Shown: one piece after another, positions 51,541 to 60,324 of the stretch
How positions within the stretch are numbered: position 1 is the first letter of the stretch
Layout of the letters: each line of letters starts with the position of its first letter
The notes under the pieces: model-generated
What the model was told of the DNA's origin: nothing
Databases searched by the model: none
Seen by the model: the letters and a program-made list of their open reading frames with translations, nothing else
From: Alkaliphilus oremlandii OhILAs
GTDB lineage: Bacteria; Bacillota; Clostridia; Peptostreptococcales; Natronincolaceae
Length of the DNA stretch: 64,000 nt
Direction of reading: 5' to 3'
Assembly (NCBI RefSeq): GCF_000018325.1
Contig: NC_009922.1
Span: 2,976,001-3,040,000, forward strand
Translations under genes and position numbers: made by a program

Positions 51541-52230
51541 TTACGCCCTCCTGAAGTAGTATCCTACGCCTCTTTTAGTCATAATATATTCAGGTTCTGC
51601 GGAATTGTCCTCCACCTTTTCCCTCAATCTTCTTACAGTTACGTCTACAGTACGAATATCGCCATAATATTCATATCCCCATACCTGCTTTAAAAGCTGT
51701 TCTCTAGTAAATACCTGCTCTGCCTGAAGGGCCAAAAATTTTAGAAGTTCAAATTCTCTAGAGGTAAGCTCTATGACCGTATCATTCTTTCTTACTTCAT
51801 ACTTAGAAAAGTCGATAACGATTCCCCCTGTTGTAAATATTCCCTCCAGATTGCTTCCAGAACCACTTTCAGTTCTTCTCAGGTTGGCTTTGACTCTAGC
51901 CAGAAGCTCTCTCATACCGAATGGTTTGGTAATATAATCATCGGCTCCCATTTCCAGACCCAGTACCTTGTCGACTTCTTCTTCCTTCGCTGTCAGCATC
52001 AAAATTGGTACGGAAGAGCTTGCACGAATTTTTCTACATACTTGAAAACCATCCAGCTTAGGCAACATCACGTCTAGCAGCACTAAATCTGGGTTCAATG
52101 TCAACGCCTTATTGACACCGTCCTCCCCATCATAAGCCACCAAAACCTTATAGCCCTCTTTCTCTAAGTTAAACCTTACTATATCAGAAATCGGTTTTTC
52201 ATCCTCAACAATCAAAATATTCTTTGCCAC
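51541..52230 (-). CDS. walR: Response regulator WalR
   Basis: 229 residues, OmpR type. The receiver has phosphoacceptor D53 (LVLLDVMLPKLDGFQ) and K in MGADDYITKPFGMRELLARV. The winged-helix effector (ELTSREFELLKFLALQAEQV through DIRTVDVTVRRLREKVEDN, then MTKRGVGYYFRR) binds DNA. It controls peptidoglycan hydrolase genes. Start is GTG with AGAGGTG upstream. It lies 75 nt after the peptidase-MA-like gene and may share its transcript. Confidence 0.96.
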   Translation of the reverse strand: MAKNILIVEDEKPISDIVRFNLEKEGYKVLVAYDGEDGVNKALTLNPDLVLLDVMLPKLDGFQVCRKIRASSSVPILMLTAKEEEVDKVLGLEMGADDYITKPFGMRELLARVKANLRRTESGSGSNLEGIFTTGGIVIDFSKYEVRKNDTVIELTSREFELLKFLALQAEQVFTREQLLKQVWGYEYYGDIRTVDVTVRRLREKVEDNSAEPEYIMTKRGVGYYFRRA

Positions 52231-52305
52231 GATGCAATCACCTCTTATATTTGTTAATCGCTTCTTAATGCTTTCTATTTAAATTCAATTTTTCCTTCTA
52301 ATTCC

Positions 52306-53112
52306 TTAGAATAAATATAAAAATTCATCGAAGGAATGGCCTTGCCCTAAAAGACGAATGACCTCCATCAGCTTCTCTAAACCGTGCTGGTCCACAAATC
52401 CTTTAACCAATCGAAAGGATTCTGTATAAGCCCAATATTGATTTAGACGCTTAAAGTTTGAATTTAGTTCCTCAATTGAATAAATTTTTTTCGAAAAATC
52501 AATTTCTTGTCCCCATTGATAGCCATCAATTTGGTATTCAAAGTATAGGCTCACACCCTCAGTAAACCAAATTGGGAAATTGCCTCTGCCTACATGATCT
52601 GTAAAGAGATGGGCCAGCTCGTGAAGCACAGGACCCTCCCTATAGAAAATCTCCTTTAGGTTCTGGCTTTCTGCTGCCCAAAGCTCAGGGTCTGCAATGT
52701 GGATGCTATCCCCATAGTAAACGCCCATAGGCGGATCCCCTTTATTGAGCATGGTTGTACGCATCATTAAATCTGTATCCTTATATATTACAATCAATAT
52801 CTTTTCCTCGAAATCGTACTGAAAAATATCTGCCACAGAGCCATACTTATCTTCCGCAGTCTGAATGATCAGATCTAGGGTTTTCTCATCGATATTCTCA
52901 TACCGGTAAATAAATGTATCGGTTTCTATTTCGCTAAAATTCCGGGTCTTATATAGAACAATTCTATTTTCTACAGCCCTGATAAATGGCCTTACAGCAC
53001 CGATGACACCGAACCTATTGGATACATATAAAGATGTCATACCTAGCCATATTGTAAATAAAACAATGGGTATCCCTTTCAAGGAATGAAGCTTTCGCCT
53101 TCTTTCTATCAT
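52306..53112 (-). CDS. Membrane-anchored peptidase-MA-like (gluzincin) protein
   Basis: 268 residues. An N-terminal transmembrane helix (IPIVLFTIWLGMTSLYVSN, about 14-32) is followed by an extracytoplasmic gluzincin domain with the zinc motif HELAH (VLHELAHLFTDH) and a downstream glutamate in WFTEGVSLYFE. It probably cleaves a protein or peptidoglycan-linked peptide at the outer membrane face. The ATG at 53112 follows GGGGTGAT by 8 nt. It is placed upstream of walR and may be part of that operon. Confidence 0.83.
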   Translation of the reverse strand: MIERRRKLHSLKGIPIVLFTIWLGMTSLYVSNRFGVIGAVRPFIRAVENRIVLYKTRNFSEIETDTFIYRYENIDEKTLDLIIQTAEDKYGSVADIFQYDFEEKILIVIYKDTDLMMRTTMLNKGDPPMGVYYGDSIHIADPELWAAESQNLKEIFYREGPVLHELAHLFTDHVGRGNFPIWFTEGVSLYFEYQIDGYQWGQEIDFSKKIYSIEELNSNFKRLNQYWAYTESFRLVKGFVDQHGLEKLMEVIRLLGQGHSFDEFLYLF

Positions 53113-53167
53113 CACTGAATATCACCCCTTCTATGATTATGTATGGGGTTATTTATTTTCACATTAT

Positions 53168-53195
53168 ATCATATCGACCTATAAATCTCTATCAA
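53168..53195 (-). promoter_or_regulatory. Candidate promoter of the peptidase-walR region
   Basis: On the minus strand, TTGATA (53190-53195) and TATGAT (53168-53173) are separated by 16 bp; a TATAAT lies 5 bp further on. It is about 55 nt upstream of the peptidase gene. Confidence 0.45.
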
Positions 53196-53204
53196 TAGCG
53201 CATT

Positions 53205-53236
53205 AGGAATATATACCATTAATTCGATATATTCCT
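53205..53236. repeat. 10-bp inverted repeat between divergent genes
   Basis: AGGAATATAT and ATATATTCCT are separated by 12 bp, directly upstream of the candidate peptidase promoter and between two divergent genes. Operator or old terminator; no T tract. Confidence 0.4.
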
Positions 53237-53415
53237 TACTTTTCTATCACCTCTTTTCCATTTCTGCATAATTTATAACTATAAGGATCAAGAAGAGGAG
53301 ATCTGTTCTGACCTCAAATATAAAAGAAAATCGATTCGTTTATGTTTATAAATTTTATATTGCACTCAATTTAAAATCTTGTTTTAAATTTTAGGTGCTT
53401 AAAGGAGGACATATT

Positions 53416-54696
53416 GTGTTTGGATATAGAGATGTTGTAGAAGATTTAGTAGTGGACCGGCTGCTAAATACAAAAGAAGATGCAATTCCAATTATTATAT
53501 CTGGTAGGGATTGTAATTGTGATGACCTAGAAGCTTTTGTTTCAAGAATGGGGGGAAAAGTCAAATATAAGCTACCCATTATTAACGCTATTGCAGCTTA
53601 TATGCCTTCCGTCAATGTGAAGTCCATGGCAATGGAGCGTGTCACTGAAAAAATTTATCTCGACGATTATGCCTATAAGCTAATGGATATCGCCTCCGTA
53701 ACTGTCGGTGCTGACCTTGCCAATGAAAGAGGGTTGACAGGAAAAAATGTCTCCATTGCTGTTGTAGATACTGGCGTATTTCCCCACCGAGATTTAACTA
53801 CGCCAAACAATAGGATTGTTGCATTTAAAGACTTTGTTGGTGAAAAAAGAGAACCTTATGATGACGATGGACACGGAACCCATGTTGCAGGTATTGTCGC
53901 TGGGAATGGCTTTTCCTCAAAAGGAAAATATATGGGTATCGCACCAGATGCCAATATTGTAGGTGTAAAGGTTTTAGGCGGTGACGGTGGGGGAAGTATT
54001 TCCGATGTCATTGCAGGGGTTCAGTGGGTCATTCAAAACAGGGAAAAATACAATATTAAAGTGATGACTTTGTCCTTAGGAACAAAGCCAAAGGGCTCCT
54101 ATACAGAGGATCCTTTATGCAAGGCTGTCCATATGGCTGTAGATTCTGGCATCACAGTCGTTGTTGCAGCTGGTAATAGCGGGCCCAATCCTTCCACAAT
54201 AACTTCTCCTGCCATCAGCCCTAAAGTAATTACAGTGGGTGCCTGTGATGATAGAAAGGCCTCTAATTCTAAAAATATTACCATAGCAAATTTCTCTAGC
54301 CGCGGTCCAACGCCGGATGGCTTAAAAAAACCGGATATCCTTGCTCCAGGTGTTGGAATTAACTCCTTAGCAAATAAACAAGGAGAATACCATACCCTAT
54401 CTGGAACATCCATGGCAACTCCAGTTGTTGCAGGGTGCGCTGCATTGCTGTACGAGAGTAACCCCCATATTACACCTGGGGCAATCAAGGAAACTTTGTT
54501 ATCCAATGCCCATAGCTTAGGCCTAAAACCCGAGGAGCAAGGAAATGGGGTATTGAATATTCGCAACATCGCCAACAAAATAGAGCCTGTGAAAAAGCCG
54601 AATCCGTCCCATCCCAATAGCTTCAGCAGTGGTTCATTTTTATCAGATAATCTATTTATCATCCTCTTGATTGTAATTATTATATTGCTGCTATAA
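53416..54696 (+). CDS. Subtilisin-like S8 protease with C-terminal membrane anchor
   Basis: 426 residues. The N-terminal pro-like region (about 1-95) has no signal peptide. The S8 domain carries Asp in VSIAVVDTGVFPHRD, His in DDDGHGTHVAGIVAG, the oxyanion Asn in VVAAGNSGP and Ser in SGTSMATPVVAG. A Pro/Ser linker leads to a terminal helix LFIILLIVIIILLL. The domain resembles intracellular AprX-type subtilisins, so the catalytic part may face the cytoplasm. The GTG at 53416 is chosen because AAAGGAGG lies 7 nt upstream; an earlier GTG overlaps that site. Confidence 0.9.
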   Translation: MFGYRDVVEDLVVDRLLNTKEDAIPIIISGRDCNCDDLEAFVSRMGGKVKYKLPIINAIAAYMPSVNVKSMAMERVTEKIYLDDYAYKLMDIASVTVGADLANERGLTGKNVSIAVVDTGVFPHRDLTTPNNRIVAFKDFVGEKREPYDDDGHGTHVAGIVAGNGFSSKGKYMGIAPDANIVGVKVLGGDGGGSISDVIAGVQWVIQNREKYNIKVMTLSLGTKPKGSYTEDPLCKAVHMAVDSGITVVVAAGNSGPNPSTITSPAISPKVITVGACDDRKASNSKNITIANFSSRGPTPDGLKKPDILAPGVGINSLANKQGEYHTLSGTSMATPVVAGCAALLYESNPHITPGAIKETLLSNAHSLGLKPEEQGNGVLNIRNIANKIEPVKKPNPSHPNSFSSGSFLSDNLFIILLIVIIILLL

Positions 54697-54742
54697 ACGA
54701 AGACTCAGCTTCCCTAGGAGCTATCCAAGTTTTATATAAATT

Positions 54743-54768
54743 GAAGCCATTGACAAGTCAATGGCTTC
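54743..54768 (+). terminator. Rho-independent terminator of the S8 protease gene
   Basis: A perfect 12-bp stem GAAGCCATTGAC / GTCAATGGCTTC with a 2-nt loop, followed by ATAATTTTTTTA. Confidence 0.88.
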
Positions 54769-54812
54769 ATAATTTTTTTAAAAAACTGTTTGATTTTCTT
54801 TTCTATCCAGTG

Positions 54813-56021
54813 CTATAAGCCTAAATCATTATACCAAAGCAATGCATCGATATAAGCGTTAAAAACAATATTACTATCTAAACCTAATTCGTTGGCATAA
54901 GTAGAAAATTCGTCCCATTGTCCTTTTTCATAGGCAATCATCATCTTGTAGATATCCCCCAAATCTCCCTCTCCCTCTACTAAGGCCGCTTTTATTCCCT
55001 TCGCTACCTTCAACTCCTCTAATACATTCTCCATAGGCCTTTTTAATATAACATCCAATAAAGAAAATAGGCCCATCAAAAAAAATCGCTCCGATTGTTT
55101 TTGATATCGGCTATTGAGTGCGATTCGTTCTAAAAACCTAGAGCGGATCAGAGATAATCGGGTCAGTTCATCGGGGGCGTCTTGCCCCACAGTATTCACA
55201 ATAGTCATGTATATCCATTTCTTTATTTCATTTTCTCCAAGAGCTACAACGGCATGTTTCACGGATTTAATTCTATGTCTAAATCCAAAGGCTGCAGAAT
55301 TCACCAGTTTCAATAGATTGTAGGTAAGCGCCAAGTCCTTAGAAACAATACTTGCGATCTTATTGAAGTCAATATCCTTATGGTTGATTCGATTGGCTAG
55401 CTGTATGCAAGTTATATTCATGGGCTGTAGCTTTTGGGATATTACAATTTCTGGCTTGCTGAAAAAATATCCTTGAAATAAAGAGAATCCCAGCTTTTTA
55501 GCGTATTCAAAATCCGCTCTCGTTTCTACCTTCTCTGCTAATAGCACCACATCTTTGTTTTGTAAGTACCGACTGATTTTCTTAATCTCTTTTTTGGAGG
55601 ATAATAAAAAGTCAATTTTTATAATGTCTGCTACCTCGATCAATTCTTCATATTCTGGTTTGTATACAAAATCATCTAAGGCAATTTGATATCCTACCTC
55701 TTTTAAATATTTGCTATTGGCTAGCAGTTTCTCACTGGGCAATATGTCTTCCAATATTTCTATTACAAGGTAGTCATTTGAAAAAAGTGTGACAGTTTCA
55801 TCGTCCATTAGGTTTTCTGTAAAGTTAATGAATACTGGCTTTCCTGTGGTAAGGTTATCAATACCAAAGGTCTGAAAGGTATTAAAGATGACCTCTCTTG
55901 AAGCTTCATCCCCATTAATTTCATCAAATTTATTTACAAACCCACTTCTATAAAGAATCTCATACGCAACAACACTTTGCTCCGTATCAAAAATAGGTTG
56001 ACGAGCTAAAAATACTTCCAT
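54813..56021 (-). CDS. EAL-HDOD signalling protein (YuxH-like)
   Basis: 402 residues. The N-terminal EAL-like domain (1-200) keeps FLARQPIFD, YEILYR (for EALLR), DDF, IKIDF and QGYFFSKP, but has K in AEKVET (for AEGVET) and lacks the usual loop after DDF. C-di-GMP hydrolysis is therefore doubtful. The C-terminal HDOD domain (about 200-400) includes LALTYNLLKLVNSAAFGFRH and VKHAVVALGENEIKKWI. Likely the last gene of the MCP-GGDEF operon, with about 75 nt between stop and start. The start choice (ATG 56021 versus GTG 56036) is uncertain. Confidence 0.87.
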   Translation of the reverse strand: MEVFLARQPIFDTEQSVVAYEILYRSGFVNKFDEINGDEASREVIFNTFQTFGIDNLTTGKPVFINFTENLMDDETVTLFSNDYLVIEILEDILPSEKLLANSKYLKEVGYQIALDDFVYKPEYEELIEVADIIKIDFLLSSKKEIKKISRYLQNKDVVLLAEKVETRADFEYAKKLGFSLFQGYFFSKPEIVISQKLQPMNITCIQLANRINHKDIDFNKIASIVSKDLALTYNLLKLVNSAAFGFRHRIKSVKHAVVALGENEIKKWIYMTIVNTVGQDAPDELTRLSLIRSRFLERIALNSRYQKQSERFFLMGLFSLLDVILKRPMENVLEELKVAKGIKAALVEGEGDLGDIYKMMIAYEKGQWDEFSTYANELGLDSNIVFNAYIDALLWYNDLGL

Positions 56022-56098
56022 AATCCTCAACTTCACCCCTTATACTGCACTATATTAACATTTTAATATACTTCGATCGGTTCTGATCTATACCACCT

Positions 56099-57007
56099 CT
56101 ATAGTATTACAAGCTCCGTTAATACAATCCTATTTTTTCCGTCTTCCTTTGCCTTCTTTAAATTCTTATCTGTTTCATATAGGATGCTCTCCAGATCCTT
56201 AACAGCAGATTTTACGATGCAAGAGCCCATACTGATGGTGATGTGTAAGATCTCCTGATTAAATAAAATCTCCATGTTTTCCACCGCATCTTTAATTTCA
56301 TTCATCATCTTAATTGCCAGCTCATAATCCGCATTTTTTAATATAATGAAGAATTCGTCGCCACCGTACCTTGCAATCCAATCCTGATTATTTCTAATTT
56401 TTGATTTTACTGTGCTGGCTAATTCCTTTAATACCATATCGCCAGCCAGGTGGCCATGGACATCGTTAATCTCCTTAAAGCAATCGATATCCAACATGAT
56501 GACGGTTAAAGTATCTTTATCCCTTCTCACGCTCTCCATTTCCATCGGCAGCTTTTGATTGATATATCTTCGGTTGTACACCTTCGTTAAATCATCACTT
56601 ATAACTTTTCTATTGAGCTCAGATATGATGCTGTTCTTTTCGTTCCCACTTAACCCAACAAGGTCTCCAATAATGCCTGTTTCTGTGATGTTCTTCAAGA
56701 ACTCCATGGTATAGGCGCACTCCTCAATAACAATCGGTGCTGCCATCACCAGATACACTTCGTCGTTTCGATACTCAATTTTGGTCACTGTGTTTTTTTC
56801 TCGAGTAACCTGAGTCGATATGCAATTATCACAGGCTTTTCCTTTCTTCCAAAATTCATGGCAACGTTCTCCATGAACGAAAGCATATCCATCTAAATTT
56901 TGATAGACCACTTGATTCGTACTGGGATCTACAATTCGAACAATATCGAATAAGGCCTCCAGTGCGGATAAATAATTCGATATATCATTTAGATTAAAAT
57001 GTATCAT
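56099..57007 (-). CDS. Diguanylate cyclase (GGDEF) with PAS-like input
   Basis: 302 residues. An N-terminal PAS-like domain (about 10-115) with a CxxC (GKACDNCIST) that could bind metal or heme-like ligands is followed by a GGDEF domain (about 135-300) with an intact active site RYGGDEFF and the KVYNRRYINQKLP signature. It makes c-di-GMP. No RxxD inhibitory site stands at the usual place. The ATG at 57007 has GAGGAG 9 nt upstream. It is about 50 nt after the chemoreceptor gene, probably in its operon. Confidence 0.9.
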   Translation of the reverse strand: MIHFNLNDISNYLSALEALFDIVRIVDPSTNQVVYQNLDGYAFVHGERCHEFWKKGKACDNCISTQVTREKNTVTKIEYRNDEVYLVMAAPIVIEECAYTMEFLKNITETGIIGDLVGLSGNEKNSIISELNRKVISDDLTKVYNRRYINQKLPMEMESVRRDKDTLTVIMLDIDCFKEINDVHGHLAGDMVLKELASTVKSKIRNNQDWIARYGGDEFFIILKNADYELAIKMMNEIKDAVENMEILFNQEILHITISMGSCIVKSAVKDLESILYETDKNLKKAKEDGKNRIVLTELVIL

Positions 57008-57060
57008 ACCAAACAACTCCTCATACATTCCTTATGCAGCATCTATTGATGCAGATAATT

Positions 57061-58962
57061 TTATTCAGGTAGGCATTCTCCGTTGTTTCTATGGAATACC
57101 TCCAACTTATTCTTCAATTCTTCCGACACTGTTCTTAATTCCTTGCTGACATCTTCTAGCTTTAAAGTACTATGGTCTTGTTCTTCTACTTTTGCAGTAA
57201 CTTCCTCTGTGTTTGCATGGTTTTCCTGTGCAATAGCGCTTAAATGCTCTACTACTACTGCAATTTCATCCTTTCTTAGATTGAGGATATGGCTATTTTC
57301 ATTGAGTGCTTCTATGACATTTTTGGTCTTTTCTATTTCGTCTCTTATATCCTGGAACTTTTCTCCGGTCTCTTGTACACTCTCTGTTTGGTGTTCTATT
57401 TCTTCTCGAACCTTTTCCATTACATCTACAGCTTCCTCAGAACCTAATAGCAGGTCCTTTATCAGTGCCTCTATTTCTAGCACAAATAGACTGGATTCCT
57501 CTGATAATTTTCTAATCTCATCTGCAACCACTGCAAATCCTCTACCGTATTCCCCTACTCGAGCGGCTTCTATACTGGCGTTCAAGGCCAATAGATTTGT
57601 TTGACTGGATATTCCTTTTATTTTTGCGCTGGCCTCTTTTATTTGACCTGCATTCAAATAGGATTGATCGATGACACCCTTTACCTGTTGAATACCATCG
57701 TTACTCTTTTGCGTATGCTCTATCAGCGCTTCTATAATCTCATTTCCCTCTTCCTTATGCTTATCGATATCCTCAATTCTTAAATTCAACATCTCCAATT
57801 TTCTTCGCTCCTCATCAATTGTTTCTTTCAATAGATTCAGTTCGTCCAACCCCTTGGCGGTTTCATATGCCTGTCTTTCACTGCCACGTGCAATCTCCTC
57901 TACAGCAACTACAATTTCTTTACTTCCCATACCATAGATACTGCTCAACTGCTGTAAAATTTCCCCCGTCATTAAGAGCTCTTCACTGTTCTCACCCAAA
58001 GTTTTCATAATATCCCTCATATTCTTAGAGGATTCAATTAAAACCTGGTTCGTTTCAAATATTTCGTCCCTAAAGGCAACCTTAAGCTCTTTTAAGTTTT
58101 CAAAGTTTCCTTCCCCAAATTCCTGTGCATTCTCTCTGACTACCTTCATTTTATCGCCCACTAATCTTTTGATTAAATAAACAAATATTCCCAGGGCAAT
58201 GATTACACCAAGGAGTGGCACCATTAGCTTCTTTAGCACTTCCGTTCTGGCCTCTGCCACGATGGCATATTCGTCTAATAAACTCACCACATAAAGGCTT
58301 TCCCATTTTTCAATTCTCCCATAATACGCTTTTCCATCCAATACAAACTGCTTTTCTCCGATCAACTTGCCATTAAGCCCCTGCTCTTTTATCTTTTCTT
58401 CACTTTCCAAAGAATAATTCAATATATCTTCATAGATCAATGCTTCTCCATCTTTCATCTTAAAATCATAGCGCTCCCTATAATTTGGATCAGAATGTAA
58501 TTTTATTTCGCCACTATTGTTAAATGCTACAAAAAACCCTTCATTGCCAATATGAAGTCCTTCTATATAGTTTTGTGCCGATAGCATGTGATTCAGTTCC
58601 TGATCATAGGACTGGGTATCCTTCTTGGCACGGGTGGCAGAAGCTACGGCATCAATGCCTTTAGGCTCCGTATTGCTGATAGAAGTGACCGTACCCGTTT
58701 CTACATGTTCTATCTCTTTTGATTTTTCAAGATAGGGCTGTATATAGGTATTTACACGACTGGCAGAGGTTAGGGCATCCATTGCCACTTTATTGATATT
58801 TTGTAGATTCTTTCGCTCCGTACGGATGGCTACATTGATATATCCATCTAAAGTGATATAGGCCAGAATCCATACAAACATCAAAAATATCATGGAAATA
58901 ACCAATACTATTTTTGCACTGAGACTTATATACTTTACATTCGTGTTCAATTTCTTTTGCAT
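57061..58962 (-). CDS. Methyl-accepting chemotaxis protein
   Basis: 633 residues. TM1 (about 15-38), an extracytoplasmic Cache-type ligand domain (about 40-235, including [20 protein letters not shown]), TM2 (about 245-263), a HAMP-like linker and a long cytoplasmic coiled coil with the signalling tip [20 protein letters not shown] then [15 protein letters not shown]. It senses an external ligand and signals to CheA or related kinases. First gene of a likely operon with GGDEF and EAL-HDOD genes. The promoter carries three 11-bp direct repeats, pointing to activation by the SARP-like regulator next door. Confidence 0.93.
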   Translation of the reverse strand: MQKKLNTNVKYISLSAKIVLVISMIFLMFVWILAYITLDGYINVAIRTERKNLQNINKVAMDALTSASRVNTYIQPYLEKSKEIEHVETGTVTSISNTEPKGIDAVASATRAKKDTQSYDQELNHMLSAQNYIEGLHIGNEGFFVAFNNSGEIKLHSDPNYRERYDFKMKDGEALIYEDILNYSLESEEKIKEQGLNGKLIGEKQFVLDGKAYYGRIEKWESLYVVSLLDEYAIVAEARTEVLKKLMVPLLGVIIALGIFVYLIKRLVGDKMKVVRENAQEFGEGNFENLKELKVAFRDEIFETNQVLIESSKNMRDIMKTLGENSEELLMTGEILQQLSSIYGMGSKEIVVAVEEIARGSERQAYETAKGLDELNLLKETIDEERRKLEMLNLRIEDIDKHKEEGNEIIEALIEHTQKSNDGIQQVKGVIDQSYLNAGQIKEASAKIKGISSQTNLLALNASIEAARVGEYGRGFAVVADEIRKLSEESSLFVLEIEALIKDLLLGSEEAVDVMEKVREEIEHQTESVQETGEKFQDIRDEIEKTKNVIEALNENSHILNLRKDEIAVVVEHLSAIAQENHANTEEVTAKVEEQDHSTLKLEDVSKELRTVSEELKNKLEVFHRNNGECLPE

Positions 58963-59049
58963 TTCTTCAAACCCTTCCTTTCCAGCATCTATTCCTAGAA
59001 CTTTCTCAAAGCTTTTAGTAATATGTTCTCTTTAGGAGAATCCTATTAA

Positions 59050-59096
59050 ATTATATAGAAGGGTTCTGAACAAATTCTGAACAAATGCTGAACAAG
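59050..59096 (-). promoter_or_regulatory. SARP-type promoter: triple 11-bp direct repeat plus -10 box
   Basis: On the plus strand TTCTGAACAAA, TTCTGAACAAA and TGCTGAACAAG are tandem 11-mers (59064-59074, 59075-59085, 59086-59096). On the minus strand they read TTTGTTCAGAA-like units, and the proximal one ends 8 bp before TATAAT (59050-59055). No good -35 box exists; the repeats occupy its place. This matches promoters activated by SARP/BTAD winged-helix proteins. Confidence 0.7.
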
Positions 59097-59141
59097 GCAG
59101 TTTAATTTTTACTACAGATGTATTGTTTTATATCCACAAAA

Positions 59142-59185
59142 AAACACTAAAATTACACACTTTTCATTGCATAACTTTAGTGTTT
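59142..59185 (-). terminator. Rho-independent terminator of the response-regulator gene
   Basis: A perfect 10-bp stem AAACACTAAA / TTTAGTGTTT is followed on the minus strand by T7. It separates the two-component operon from the chemoreceptor promoter. Confidence 0.82.
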
Positions 59186-59199
59186 CCCTACTCCGTTGT

Positions 59200-60324
59200 T
59201 TAGATATCCATGGGCAGATCCCCCATATATTTTTTATATAGATCTACGGTTTTTTTCATTGGTCTCAGTTTCATTTCTATCCAAAGGTTTTTAATGTAAT
59301 GGTTGAAGAAAGTTTCCAGGGATAATCGCTTATTCTGTTTGCCATAGTAGTGAATCATCATTTGAGCCACATTCTCATTAAAAGAATCCATGGCATAGAG
59401 CTTATCCAAGCAGGCCTTTACGTTAATCGTTACGAGGCCCTTCCCAAGCTTCTCCGTTACAAATTTCTCTAGGATATTAAAAACCCTTTCACGATAGGTC
59501 TGCTGGAGCTCTATGGCCCAGCAGTACCCTTCCTCTTCTAAAAAATCCCCTTTGTAAATCCTCAATATGTTTTCGATATCCCTATCTCCATATCTTCTGG
59601 ACTCCGATATTCGATTAAGTTCTTGGACATCGGAGTGAATCGGTACATCCAGCTGGTAGCTGTCATTAAAATATATAATTGCGTTTGGATACCCTAATCT
59701 TTCCAGACTTTTTCTAAGCTGATAAATCGTTGTATGCAGAAGGGTCGTTGCTTTATCCACCTCTCTATTGGGAAAAATATCCTCTATGATCAACATTTTA
59801 GGAACCGCCATCTCCTTTTTACTCAACAAATAGGCGAATAGCTCCTTAGACTTCTGCGTACGCCACGTGATGGGATTGTTGCTGTGATCCAGTACCTCAA
59901 AGCTAGCAAATTCCTTCACCGTCAAGCTATTGTGCAATAAATTGGCTCCATGGCTTTCCTCTAAATTCTTTCTCAACCTTTGGATGGCTTTACTCAGGCG
60001 ATTTTCTTGAATTGGCTTTAATAAATAATCGATTGCATTGATTTCAAAAGCATCTACAGCGTATTGAGAATACGCTGTAATAAATACGATTTCTAAAGAG
60101 CCTACTTCCTTTATAAAAACATTGGCCAGCTCCAATCCATTGATTCCCCCACCCATCTCAATATCTAAAAATACGGCATCGGGCTGTACAATTTTAACTT
60201 CCTTTAAAGCCTCTAAGGGATCTGTATAGCTACCAACAATCTCTATATCTTCATAGAAAGCAACCTTATGTTTCAATACCTCCAATGCAATAGGTTCATC
60301 GTCAACTAAAATAGCCCTCACCAT
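59200..60324 (-). CDS. Response regulator with winged-helix and BTAD (SARP-like) output
   Basis: 374 residues. The receiver (1-120) has D8-D9, phosphoacceptor D54 (AVFLDIEMGGG) and K in IDYLLKPIQ. A winged helix follows (about 140-225, TWRTQKSKELFAYLLSKKEM, KATTLLHTTIYQLRKSLERL), then a bacterial transcriptional activation domain (about 235-370, ILRIYKGDFLEEEGYCWAIE). This resembles SARP activators and clostridial/bacillar REC-BTAD regulators. It overlaps the hybrid kinase gene by 23 nt and is its evident partner. GGAGGTG precedes the ATG. Confidence 0.9.
   Translation of the reverse strand: MVRAILVDDEPIALEVLKHKVAFYEDIEIVGSYTDPLEALKEVKIVQPDAVFLDIEMGGGINGLELANVFIKEVGSLEIVFITAYSQYAVDAFEINAIDYLLKPIQENRLSKAIQRLRKNLEESHGANLLHNSLTVKEFASFEVLDHSNNPITWRTQKSKELFAYLLSKKEMAVPKMLIIEDIFPNREVDKATTLLHTTIYQLRKSLERLGYPNAIIYFNDSYQLDVPIHSDVQELNRISESRRYGDRDIENILRIYKGDFLEEEGYCWAIELQQTYRERVFNILEKFVTEKLGKGLVTINVKACLDKLYAMDSFNENVAQMMIHYYGKQNKRLSLETFFNHYIKNLWIEMKLRPMKKTVDLYKKYMGDLPMDI

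Noticed and set aside
54099..54662. 187-codon ORF antisense to the S8 protease
   Set aside because: Shadow of the S8 coding frame, low-complexity proline/glycine composition and no initiation signal.
57083..57604. 173-codon plus-strand ORF across the chemoreceptor C-terminus
   Set aside because: Serine/phenylalanine-rich antisense translation of the coiled coil; no independent support.
59130..59140. DnaA-box-like TATATCCACA
   Set aside because: A single imperfect 9-mer (ATATCCACA) with no cluster around it; not an origin.
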